A DNA stretch of 64,000 nucleotides from DATGZH01 sp035297265 (GTDB taxonomy: Bacteria > Actinomycetota > Acidimicrobiia > Acidimicrobiales > RAAP-2). Made by a program: the position numbers and the translations under genes. Location of the stretch: assembly GCA_035297265.1 (NCBI GenBank), contig DATGZH010000003.1, positions 62,001-126,000 on the forward strand. Direction: 5' to 3'. Shown one piece after another: positions 7,676 through 15,075 of the stretch. Every line of letters starts with the position of its first letter. Positions within the stretch are counted from its first letter, which is position 1. The notes below the pieces were generated by a model that worked only from the letters and a program-made list of their open reading frames with translations, had not been told where the DNA came from and did no database searches.

Positions 7676-8283
7676 TCAGTTGGGAAACTTGGCCTGCCAG
7701 CCCGAGAAATTGCCCCCCCGATCGTCGGCGGCAGGGCCCAGCAGAAGGGCTGGGCCCCGGCGGCCGCCGTGGTGGCGCCGTAGGAGATGCCCTGGGTCTG
7801 GGTCCACCAGAGGGGCACCGAGGCCGTGGCCAACGACTCCTCGTTGACCTCGACCAGCCAGCACCGGCCGGTCGCCGACTGGTCGATGAGGAGCACCACC
7901 ATGTTGTCGAGGGGGCTCACCACCACCTCGACCTGGTGAGAGGGGTTCGACGAGGTGACCGCCCCGAGTGTGTAGTGCATCTCGGGTTCCTGGGCCTCGA
8001 GCTCGCTCGGCCCGCTCAAGATGTTGAAGAAGGTGGCGTCGGTGGCGAACAGGGTCTTGGCGGCGACCGCGCTGTTGACGAGGTCCGACTGGGCCGAGCG
8101 GTCCTCCACGCCGGCCCTCGTCCCGAGGAACGTCGGGACGGCGACGGCCATCAAGATGGCCATGATCAGGAGCACCACCATGAGCTCGATAAGCGTGAAG
8201 CCGGTCTCGGCCCCCTCGTCGCCGACCCACCCGCCACTCCGCTGCTCGCTGGCCCGCCGGAGCCCCGTGAGCATCCTCTGCAT
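7676..8283 (-). pseudogene. Type IV pilin-like protein, middle copy, frameshifted in a poly-C tract
   Basis: The leader and GFTLIELMVVLLIMAI are intact from the ATG at 8283. The frame matches its paralogues until the C7 run at 7713-7719 (G7 on the coding strand). As written, the frame then runs on into unrelated Arg/Gly-rich sequence and overlaps the next pilin gene (to 7432). Adding one G gives TIGGGNFSGWQAKFPN and a stop at 7676-7678, 202 residues, matching TFTGW...FPS of the 8549 copy with no gap. So one base is missing: a sequencing error, a recent mutation, or phase variation. Functionally as its neighbours if restored. Confidence 0.75.
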
Positions 8284-8371
8284 CCCGCCGGATCCCCCTC
8301 CAGATCCTGCGACCGGCGCCCTCCGCTCCCCTCGCCGGTGGTCACCCCGCTCCTACCGGTGTGACACCTTC

Positions 8372-8415
8372 ATCCTACGGCCGGGCGTCGAGGGATCCCT
8401 GACCCGCGTTCGTCA
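8372..8415 (-). promoter_or_regulatory. Pilin promoter, copy 2
   Basis: Minus strand: TTGACG, 5 nt, GGGTCAGGGA (8405-8396), 18-nt spacer, TAGGAT (8377-8372), about 89 nt before the ATG at 8283. It aligns base for base with copy 1, including the flanking AATT upstream and AAGGTGTCAC downstream of the -10. The leader region was duplicated along with the gene. Confidence 0.55.
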
Positions 8416-8548
8416 ATTCCACTGGTCAACCTGGACCTCTTCGACCGGGACGGTCGATCGGCCGGTGGGCGCACGTCGCCGGGGCCCCCGCTCCTCGGTG
8501 GCCTCGGCGGCGCGTCGCGACTGGCTGGAGGGCCGCCGCGACGGCGGA

Positions 8549-9145
8549 TCAGCTCGGGAAGCCGCCCCGGGTCCAGCCGGTGAAGGTCCCCGGCAGGAGG
8601 TCCGGGAAGAGGGCCGAGCAGGAGGCCTGTGGGCCCGCGCTCACCAGGGTGCCGCCATAGGAGATGCCGAGCGCGGTCGTCCAGTTCGCCGGCACCGCGG
8701 TGACGGTGGCCTCTTCGTTCTCCTCGAGGTCCCAGCAGCGGCCGGTCGCGGACTCGCCGATGAGGAGGATGACCAGCTGGTCCGGGCTCACGATCACCTC
8801 GATCTGGTGGGACGGGTTGGACGACGTCACCGGGTTGATCGAGAAGTTCATCTCCGGCTCGGAGCTCTGGAGCTCGCTCACCTCGCTGACCGCGGAGTGG
8901 AACTGACCGTCCACGGCGAACAGGGACTTCAAGGAGATGGCGCTGTTGACGAGGTCGGACTGGGTCGAGCGGTCCTGGGCCCCGGCCCGCACGCCGAGGA
9001 AGGTCGGGATGGCGATGGCCATCAGGATGGCCATGATCAGGAGCACGACCATCAGTTCGATGAGCGTGAACCCGGCCTCGGCGCCCTCGTCCTCGCCGAG
9101 CACCTCCCGGGCGCGCTGCAAAGCTCCGCCGTTTAGCCACTGCAT
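8549..9145 (-). CDS. Type IV pilin-like protein (first of three tandem copies in transcription order)
   Basis: 198 residues. It starts MQWLNGGALQRAREVLGEDE, then G|FTLIELMVVLLIMAILMA with Glu+5. The C-terminal domain has Cys in GRCWDLEE and QASCSALF and ends GTFTGWTRGGFPS. First copy of the tandem array by direction of transcription, with the most divergent leader. The three pilins differ mainly in the central surface loops (residues about 75-100), as expected of subunits with different surface roles. A GGGAGGGG ribosome-binding site lies about 10 nt before the ATG. Confidence 0.88.
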   Translation of the reverse strand: MQWLNGGALQRAREVLGEDEGAEAGFTLIELMVVLLIMAILMAIAIPTFLGVRAGAQDRSTQSDLVNSAISLKSLFAVDGQFHSAVSEVSELQSSEPEMNFSINPVTSSNPSHQIEVIVSPDQLVILLIGESATGRCWDLEENEEATVTAVPANWTTALGISYGGTLVSAGPQASCSALFPDLLPGTFTGWTRGGFPS

Positions 9146-9223
9146 TGTGATGGTCTCCCCTCCCGACCTGGCGAACCGTCCGTTCCGCCGACTGCGTCTG
9201 CTGCCCCGAACAGCGCTAGCTGC

Positions 9224-9278
9224 AGTCTAGGTCCGTCCGCCGAAACGGTCCCTGCCCAATATGGGTCATCTTAGACCC
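9224..9278 (-). promoter_or_regulatory. Pilin promoter, copy 3, with GGGTC/GACCC dyad
   Basis: Minus strand: TGACCC (9268-9263), 5 nt, GGGCAGGGA (9257-9249), 19-nt spacer, TAGACT (9229-9224), about 79 nt before the ATG at 9145. It is a more diverged version of the block in copies 1 and 2. An extra inverted repeat GGGTC-N6-GACCC (9263-9278) lies just upstream. Confidence 0.45.
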
Positions 9279-9976
9279 GGCCCGTCGTGGGCTTCGGTCG
9301 CCAGCAGTGGGGGCAGGTCGGCCACCGAGGGGAGCACGTGGGTGGCCCCGCCCTCGACGAGCCGTTGCCGGCGGTCGGCGCCGCTCAGGACGCCGACCAC
9401 GAGCGAGGCCCCGGCCCGCCGCCCGGCCGCCATGTCGGCCCAGGTGTCGCCGGCCACGGCGACCGCCGCCACGTCGCTCACCTGCAGACGGAGGACCGCG
9501 GTGAGGATCATGTCGGGGAAGGGCCGCCCCCGGCCGGCGTCGGCCGGGCTCAGGGCGAGGTCGGCGGCGTCGACCCAGCCGAGGGTGGCCAGGACCAGGT
9601 CCCGGGTGGCCGGCGAGAAGCCCGTCGTGAAGACGAGCTTCAAGCCGAGCTGGCGCGCCGCCAGCAGCGTCCCCTGGACCCCGGCGATCGGGTGCAGGTC
9701 GCCCCGGCGGACGAGACCCTCGTAGGCCGCTTCGAAGGCCCGGTTGGCCCGCTCGGCCCGGGCTCCGTCGCCGAGGAGGTCCCCGAACACCTCGAGCTTC
9801 GAGGTGCCCATGGTGGCCGCCACCCGCTCCTCCATCGTCTGGCGCTCGGCGCCGTCTCGGGGCACGCCGACCTCGTCGAGGGCCACGGCGAAGGCCGCCT
9901 CGACGAGTCCGTCGTCGGCCACCGTGGTCCCGGCGAGATCGAGACAGAGGAGCTCGAGGGGCACGCCGCGCGTCAC
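9266..9976 (-). CDS. Phosphonatase-like HAD hydrolase (PhnX-like)
   Basis: About 236 residues. HAD motif I is LCLDLAGTTV (nucleophile and acid/base Asp replaced as in phosphonatases: D-x-A-G-T-T), followed by an all-helical cap; motif II is FTTGFSP; motif III/IV is GRPFPDM...VAVAGDTWADM. The D-x-AGTT form and the helical cap fit the phosphonatase-like family rather than generic phosphatases. Start codon uncertain: GTG at 9976 (G-rich RBS-like stretch upstream) or GTG at 9964. No phnW or phosphonate transporter is adjacent, so the substrate may be another phosphonate or phosphoester. Confidence 0.75.
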   Translation of the reverse strand: MTRGVPLELLCLDLAGTTVADDGLVEAAFAVALDEVGVPRDGAERQTMEERVAATMGTSKLEVFGDLLGDGARAERANRAFEAAYEGLVRRGDLHPIAGVQGTLLAARQLGLKLVFTTGFSPATRDLVLATLGWVDAADLALSPADAGRGRPFPDMILTAVLRLQVSDVAAVAVAGDTWADMAAGRRAGASLVVGVLSGADRRQRLVEGGATHVLPSVADLPPLLATEAHDGPGLR

Positions 9977-10211
9977 CGGTCGAGGCCCCCCGGACCTGAT
10001 GCGACCGCTCGGAGGTGACCCGTCCCGTCGATGGCCGGAGCGTAGCGGCCGGGCCCGATGGGTCCCCGGACCTGGGATGGAAAGCTCACGCCCCCCATGG
10101 GGTCCGGTGCGCGTGGCTGGAGAGCCTCGGTCGCTATGTTGGTCCCGTCCCCCTGCCCGGAGGGGGCGAATCCCCGAGTCAGCGCGCCCGGGAGGGAGCG
10201 AGGAGATGCCC

Positions 10212-11492
10212 ATGGCGAGCGCTGACACCTCGCGGGACGTACTCACCGAGCGGTACCGGGCGGTGCGGGCCACGACCGAGGCGCTGGCCGAGCCGCTCTC
10301 CCCGGAGGACCAGACGGTCCAGTCGATGCCCGACGTCAGCCCGACCAAGTGGCACCGGGCCCACACGTCGTGGTTCTTCGAGACGTTCCTCCTCGCCCCC
10401 GACCTCGAGGGCTACGTCCCGTTCCACCCGGCCTACGGCTACCTCTTCAACTCGTACTACGAGGCCGTCGGGGCCCGGCACCCGCGGCCAGAGCGGGGCC
10501 TCCTCTCCCGGCCGGGCGTGACCGAGATCGCCGCGTACCGGGCCCACGTGGACCGGGCCATGGCCGTGCTCCTCGGCAGCCCGCTCGGCGACGAGGCGAC
10601 GGCCCTCGTCGACCTCGGCATCCACCACGAGCAGCAGCACGAAGAGCTCCTCCTCATGGACATCAAGCACGTGCTCTCGATGAACCCCCTCCTCCCGGCG
10701 TACTCCCCGGTCGCCGCCCCGTCGTCGGGCGACCCCGAGCCGGGCAAGCCCGGTTGGCTCGACCACCCGGGCGGCCTCGTGGAGCTGGGCCACACCGGTG
10801 CGGGCTTCGGCTTCGACAACGAGTTCCCCCGCCACCTCACGCACCTCACCCCGTTCGCCCTGGCCGACCGGCCGGTCACGTGCGGCGAATGGCTGGCTTT
10901 CATGGACGACGGCGGCTACCACCGGCCCGAGCTGTGGCTCTACGACGGCTGGACCCTCGCCCAGGCCGAGGGATGGGAGGCCCCGCTCTACTGGTCCTCG
11001 GTCGACGACGTCGGCCCCGGCGACGGCTGGCGGGTCTTCACCCTGGGCGGCGACCGGGCCCTCGACCCGGCCCTGCCGGTCTGCCATGTGAGCTACTACG
11101 AGGCCGATGCCTACGCCCACTGGACCGGCGCCCGCCTGCCCGTCGAGGCCGAGTGGGAGGCCGTGGCCATGACCCGGCCGGTCGAGGGGAACCTCCTCGA
11201 CGGTGACCAGCTGGCGGGCGCCCCCCTCCACCCCCGGGCCACCACCGACGACGAGGCCTTCTACGGCGACGTGTGGGAGTGGACGGCGAGCGCCTACGCC
11301 CCCTACCCGGGGTTCCGGGCGGCCCCCGGGGCGGTCGGCGAGTACAACGGCAAATTCATGGTCAACCAGTACGTGCTGCGCGGCGGCTGTTGCGCCACCC
11401 CGGCGGACCACGTCCGGTCCACCTACCGCAACTTCTTCGCGCCCTCGGCTCGCTGGGCCTTCAGCGGCCTGCGGCTGGCCCGTGACCTCTGA
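10212..11492 (+). CDS. egtB: Ergothioneine biosynthesis protein EgtB (iron-dependent sulfoxide synthase)
   Basis: 426 residues. Joins hercynine to a cysteine-type thiol with O2. The N-terminal DinB-like domain carries the three iron ligands as HRAHT (His51) and HHEQQHEE (His139 and His143), the spacing known for mycobacterial EgtB. The C-terminal formylglycine-generating-enzyme-like fold (about 180-426) includes LPVEAEWEAVA, DVWEWTASAY and the ending WAFSGLRLARDL. The ATG at 10212 has AGGAG at the right distance; an ATG two codons earlier is too close. egtD follows 9 bp downstream. egtA, egtC and egtE are not here, so which thiol it uses is open. Confidence 0.96.
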   Translation: MASADTSRDVLTERYRAVRATTEALAEPLSPEDQTVQSMPDVSPTKWHRAHTSWFFETFLLAPDLEGYVPFHPAYGYLFNSYYEAVGARHPRPERGLLSRPGVTEIAAYRAHVDRAMAVLLGSPLGDEATALVDLGIHHEQQHEELLLMDIKHVLSMNPLLPAYSPVAAPSSGDPEPGKPGWLDHPGGLVELGHTGAGFGFDNEFPRHLTHLTPFALADRPVTCGEWLAFMDDGGYHRPELWLYDGWTLAQAEGWEAPLYWSSVDDVGPGDGWRVFTLGGDRALDPALPVCHVSYYEADAYAHWTGARLPVEAEWEAVAMTRPVEGNLLDGDQLAGAPLHPRATTDDEAFYGDVWEWTASAYAPYPGFRAAPGAVGEYNGKFMVNQYVLRGGCCATPADHVRSTYRNFFAPSARWAFSGLRLARDL

Positions 11493-11501
11493 GGTCCCGC
11501 G

Positions 11502-12482
11502 TTGCTCGAGAACCGTGACCTCACCGTCGACGTCCACCTGAGCCCGGCCGACCTGCGCGACGCCCTCGAGCGCGACGTCCGCGACGGTCTCGGGGGCGAC
11601 CCGAAGTCCATCCCGCCCGTCTACTTCTACGACGAGGTCGGGAGCCGGCTGTTCGAGGCCATCACCGAGCTCCCCGAGTACTACCCGACCCGGGCCGAGC
11701 GGGCCCTCCTCGAGCGCCACGCCGGGGACATCGCCGAACTGGCCGGGGCCGACACCCTCGTCGAGCTCGGGGCCGGCTCGTGTTCGAAGACGAGGCTGCT
11801 GCTCGACGCCATGGGGACCGTAGGCCTCGAGCGCTACGTCCCCTTCGACGTGAGCGACGAGTTCCTGCGGGCGTCGGCCGGCGAGCTCCTGGACAGCTAC
11901 GACGACCTCGAGATCCACGCGGTGGTCGGCGACTTCCACCGTCACCTCCACGAGATCCCGGCCGAGGGACGGCGGCTCGTGGCCTTCCTCGGCGGCACGA
12001 TCGGCAACCTCACCCCCGAGCAGCGGCGCCGCTTCTACTTCGACCTCAACTGCGCCATGTCGGCCGAGGACCACTTGCTCATCGGCACGGACCTCGTGAA
12101 GGACGAGCATCGTCTGGTGGCCGCCTACGACGACGCCGCGGGCGTGACCGCCGACTTCAACCGCAACGTCCTCCACGTGCTCAACCGGCAGCTGGGTGCG
12201 AACTTCGACCCCGAGGCCTTCGAGCACGTGGCCCTGTGGAACGACGAGGAGGCCTGGATCGAGATGCGCCTCCGCTCGACCCGCCGCCAGACCGTCACGC
12301 TCGCCGACCTCGACCTCTCGGTGGAGTTCGTCCCCGGTGAACACCTCCTCACCGAGATCAGCGCCAAGTTCACGCCCGAGCGGGTGGCCGATGAGCTGGC
12401 GGCGGCGGACTTCGTGGTCGAGGGGATGTGGGGCCTCGACGACGGCGAGTTCCTCCTCACCCTCGCCCACCCCTACTGCTGA
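11502..12482 (+). CDS. egtD: L-histidine N-alpha-methyltransferase EgtD
   Basis: 326 residues, TTG start at 11502. Makes hercynine from histidine with three SAM. Family signatures: YFYDEVGSRLFEAITELPEY (about 41-60), the SAM-binding ELGAGSCSKTRLLLDA (88-103), FDVSDEFLR, and FLGGTIGNLTPEQ. The C-terminal EMRLRS is the segment whose Glu contacts the histidine amino group in characterised EgtD. It follows egtB closely, a two-gene ergothioneine operon. Together they would give hercynyl-cysteine-type sulfoxide; the C-S lyase must be elsewhere. Confidence 0.97.
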   Translation: MLENRDLTVDVHLSPADLRDALERDVRDGLGGDPKSIPPVYFYDEVGSRLFEAITELPEYYPTRAERALLERHAGDIAELAGADTLVELGAGSCSKTRLLLDAMGTVGLERYVPFDVSDEFLRASAGELLDSYDDLEIHAVVGDFHRHLHEIPAEGRRLVAFLGGTIGNLTPEQRRRFYFDLNCAMSAEDHLLIGTDLVKDEHRLVAAYDDAAGVTADFNRNVLHVLNRQLGANFDPEAFEHVALWNDEEAWIEMRLRSTRRQTVTLADLDLSVEFVPGEHLLTEISAKFTPERVADELAAADFVVEGMWGLDDGEFLLTLAHPYC

Positions 12483-12494
12483 AAGGCGCCCGCC

Positions 12495-13196
12495 TCAGCC
12501 CGCGGCGTCGACCGCGGCGACAACATCGATCCGGGCGAGGCGCAGCACGAGGTCGCGGACGAACCGCTCGGCCCGGGGCCACGGGAACTGCGGGAGCGAG
12601 GTCCACAGGCTGACCGTGCCGTGCAGGGCGACCCAGACGGCGACGGCGTCCTCGATCGGCGAAGTGCTCGCCGAGGCGCCGCTCTCCACGCACTGCTCGA
12701 GACCGGCCACCAAGATGTCGAAGGCCTCGCCGCCGAACTCGAGTGACGGGCGGCCGTCGGGCCGCACCCGCAGCTCGCCCCCGCACATCTCGTCGTCGCG
12801 GTCCGAGGAGAACAACACGGCGTAGCGGGCCGGTCGCTCGAGCCCGAAGGCCACGTAGGCCTCGCACCCCGCCACCAGCTGCTCGACCGGGTCGTCGGGG
12901 GCGGCCGCCACCGCGGCGCCGAGGACCGAAGCGAGCTCGTCGAAGATCAGCCGCACCACGGCAAGGAGGATGGCTTCGCGCCCGTCGAAGTGGGCGTAGA
13001 TCGAGGGGGCGGCAATGCCGACCTCCCTCGCCACCGCACGGAGGGTCAGGGCCTCCACACTCCCCTCCCGCTCGATGAGGGCCAGGGCCGCGGTGACGAT
13101 GTCGTCGGCCAGCCGGGCCCCCTCGCCCCTCGGGTTCCGGGCCCGCCCGGCCCGGGGCCCCGGGGTCGTCGGGGCTGCTGGTGCAATCATTTCCAC
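12495..13196 (-). CDS. TetR family repressor
   Basis: 233 residues. The N-terminal HTH at about 28-75 includes DDIVTAALALIEREGSVEAL, TLRAVAREVGIAAPSIYAHF and DGREAIL. The C-terminal ligand domain ends in ALHGTVSLWTSLPQFPW, typical of TetR proteins with a WHG-type C-terminal domain. Divergent from the MFS exporter at 13309, with a long nested palindrome between them, so it almost certainly represses the exporter and itself. Start may be ATG 13196 or ATG 13190. Inducer unknown. Confidence 0.93.
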   Translation of the reverse strand: MEMIAPAAPTTPGPRAGRARNPRGEGARLADDIVTAALALIEREGSVEALTLRAVAREVGIAAPSIYAHFDGREAILLAVVRLIFDELASVLGAAVAAAPDDPVEQLVAGCEAYVAFGLERPARYAVLFSSDRDDEMCGGELRVRPDGRPSLEFGGEAFDILVAGLEQCVESGASASTSPIEDAVAVWVALHGTVSLWTSLPQFPWPRAERFVRDLVLRLARIDVVAAVDAAG

Positions 13197-13205
13197 CCCT
13201 CCACT

Positions 13206-13271
13206 TTACACCCGTTAGCTCATCTGTCTATACTTACGCATGTAAGGACACGGATGTGAGCCAACGGGTGT
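13206..13271. promoter_or_regulatory. TetR/MFS divergent control region: two concentric palindromes
   Basis: Inner palindrome CTTAC-GCAT-GTAAG at 13233-13246. Outer inverted repeat ACACCCGTTAGCTCA (13208-13222) against TGAGCCAACGGGTGT (13257-13271), 14 of 15 pairs. Both share the same centre (13239/13240). TATACT at 13229-13234 with TTTACA at 13205-13210 is a plausible MFS promoter, so the inner site overlaps the start of transcription. The symmetry suggests two TetR dimers or a looped or cooperative operator. Confidence 0.75.
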
Positions 13272-13308
13272 TCGTCTGGGGCGGCACCCCCCGAGGAGGA
13301 GGCCGGAG

Positions 13309-14943
13309 ATGCCGAGCACCACCGCCACCGACAGCCACCGACCAGTGACCATCGGAGGGGCCGAGCGCTGGCCCGACGGCCACCCGAAGCGGCGCCAGAT
13401 CCTGCTCGTGTTGTGCCTGTCGCTCCTGATCGTGGTGGTCGACGGCACCGTGCTGAACACCGCCCTCCCGACCCTGGCCCGGGACCTCCCCGCCGGCACC
13501 GCCGCCCTGCAGTGGATCACCGACGCCTACACACTCGTGTTCGCCGCCCTCCTCATCCCGGCCGGGGCATTCGGCGACCGCTACGGGCGCCGCCGGGCCC
13601 TCGTCGGGGGCCTCCTGGTCTTCGCCGCCGGCAGCCTGGCCGCGGCGTTCGCCCCCAACGCCGGTGTGCTCGTCGCCGACCGGGCCGTGATGGGGCTCGG
13701 CGCCGCCTTCGTCATGCCGGCGACGCTCTCCATCCTGACGACGGTCTTCCCGGCCAAGGAGCGCCCCCAGGCCATCGCCGCCTGGTCGGCCGTAGCCGGC
13801 GTGGCCGTCATCCTCGGCCCGACCCTCGGCGGCGCCCTCCTGTCCCACTTCGCCTGGGGAAGCGTCTTCCTCGTCAACCTCCCGCTCGTGGCCCTCGCCC
13901 TCGCCGGTGTGTCCGCCGTGGTGCCCGAGACCGCCGCCGGCGGGCGCGGTCGGCTCGACCTGGTGGGCACGGTCCTCGTGGCCTTTGCCCTCGTCGTCAT
14001 CGTCGATGCCATCATCGAGGCGCCCGGGCGCGGCTGGACCGGGGCCACCACGCTCGGCGAAGCGGGGCTCGGCCTGCTTCTCCTCGGCGGCTTCGTGGTG
14101 TGGGAGCTCCGCAGCGCGGCCCCGCTCCTCGACCTCCGGGTCTTCGCCTCGCGGGCCTTCTCGGCCTCCGTCCTCTCGGTGACCGTGATCTTCTTCGCCC
14201 TCTTCGGCAGCCTCTTCGTGCTGACCCAGTACCTCCAGCTGGTGCACGGCTACAGCCCCTTCGGCGCCGGCGTGCGGGCCCTCCCCTTCGCTCTCGCCAT
14301 GGGCGCCGTGGCGCCGTTGTCGACGACCATCGCCAAGAAGCTCGGCACCCGGCTGGTCGTCCCGGCCGGGCTGGCCCTCATGGGCCTCGGGCTCGCCGAC
14401 CTCTCGACGGCCGGTGTGCACACGCCCTACCCGCCGCTCGCCGTCGCCGTGGCGATCATGGGTGCGGGCATGGGGCTCGTCATGGCGCCGGCCAGCGACA
14501 CGATCATGGCCTCCGTGCCGGCCGACCAGGCCGGGGCCGGGAGCGCGGTGAACGACACCGTCCGCGAGGTGGGCGGGGCCCTCGGGGTGGCGGTGGTCGG
14601 CAGTGTGGCCGCCGCCGCCTACGGCCACTCGCTCGGGCGGATCCTCACGTCGCACCACGCGCCGCCGGTCGTCGTACACGCGGCGACCGGTTCGGTCGCC
14701 GCGGCCGACGCCGTCGGGGCCAAGGTGGGCGGGCCCGTCGGAGCGGAGCTCGTGGCCGCCGCCCACAGCTCGTTCGTCTCGGCCATGTCGACCGGCCTCA
14801 AGATGTCGGCCGCCGTGGCCGTCCTCGGTGCGGTCGTCACCTTCGTCACGCTTCCCCGCCGCTCGGCCCCCGTGGCCGTGGCCGCCGAGGCGACGACGCC
14901 CGCGCCCGCCGGCGACCCGGCCCTCCTCGGCGCCGCCGCCTGA
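13309..14943 (+). CDS. MFS drug exporter, DHA2 family (14 membrane segments)
   Basis: 544 residues. Motif A variant GAFGDRYGRRRAL follows the second membrane helix; motif C region GVAVILGPTLGGAL; D-x-TxxNxALP in the first helix (DGTVLNTALPTLA), as in QacA/EmrB-type proton antiporters. Length and hydrophobicity fit 14 helices. Strong RBS (GAGGAGGAGG) before the ATG. Controlled with the divergent TetR gene. A 13-bp GC hairpin terminates it at 14967-15000. Substrate unknown; multidrug efflux likely. Confidence 0.93.
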   Translation: MPSTTATDSHRPVTIGGAERWPDGHPKRRQILLVLCLSLLIVVVDGTVLNTALPTLARDLPAGTAALQWITDAYTLVFAALLIPAGAFGDRYGRRRALVGGLLVFAAGSLAAAFAPNAGVLVADRAVMGLGAAFVMPATLSILTTVFPAKERPQAIAAWSAVAGVAVILGPTLGGALLSHFAWGSVFLVNLPLVALALAGVSAVVPETAAGGRGRLDLVGTVLVAFALVVIVDAIIEAPGRGWTGATTLGEAGLGLLLLGGFVVWELRSAAPLLDLRVFASRAFSASVLSVTVIFFALFGSLFVLTQYLQLVHGYSPFGAGVRALPFALAMGAVAPLSTTIAKKLGTRLVVPAGLALMGLGLADLSTAGVHTPYPPLAVAVAIMGAGMGLVMAPASDTIMASVPADQAGAGSAVNDTVREVGGALGVAVVGSVAAAAYGHSLGRILTSHHAPPVVVHAATGSVAAADAVGAKVGGPVGAELVAAAHSSFVSAMSTGLKMSAAVAVLGAVVTFVTLPRRSAPVAVAAEATTPAPAGDPALLGAAA

Positions 14944-14966
14944 GCTGGCGCTGTGACCGCCCTGAG

Positions 14967-15000
14967 CCCGGCCGCCGCCCCCGACGCGGCGGCGGCCGGG
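14967..15000 (+). terminator. Strong GC hairpin after the MFS gene
   Basis: CCCGGCCGCCGCC (14967-14979) pairs perfectly with GGCGGCGGCCGGG (14988-15000) around an 8-nt loop, 24 nt after the MFS stop. No U-tract follows, which is usual for high-G+C actinobacterial terminators. Confidence 0.65.
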
Positions 15001-15075
15001 CCAGTGGTTAGGGTCGGGCCCTGACGGTGCCACCGGGCCAGTGCCGTCGGCGAGCCGGGCCCGGGAGGTCCCCCC

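Noticed and set aside
10212..11492. Formylglycine-generating enzyme that would activate the sulfatase-like protein
   Set aside because: The FGE-like fold here carries the N-terminal DinB-like iron-binding domain and sits beside egtD; it is EgtB, not a sulfatase-maturing enzyme.
10179..12470. 763-codon open frame antisense to egtB-egtD
   Set aside because: EgtB and EgtD motifs lie on the opposite strand; the frame has no recognisable family and poor start context.
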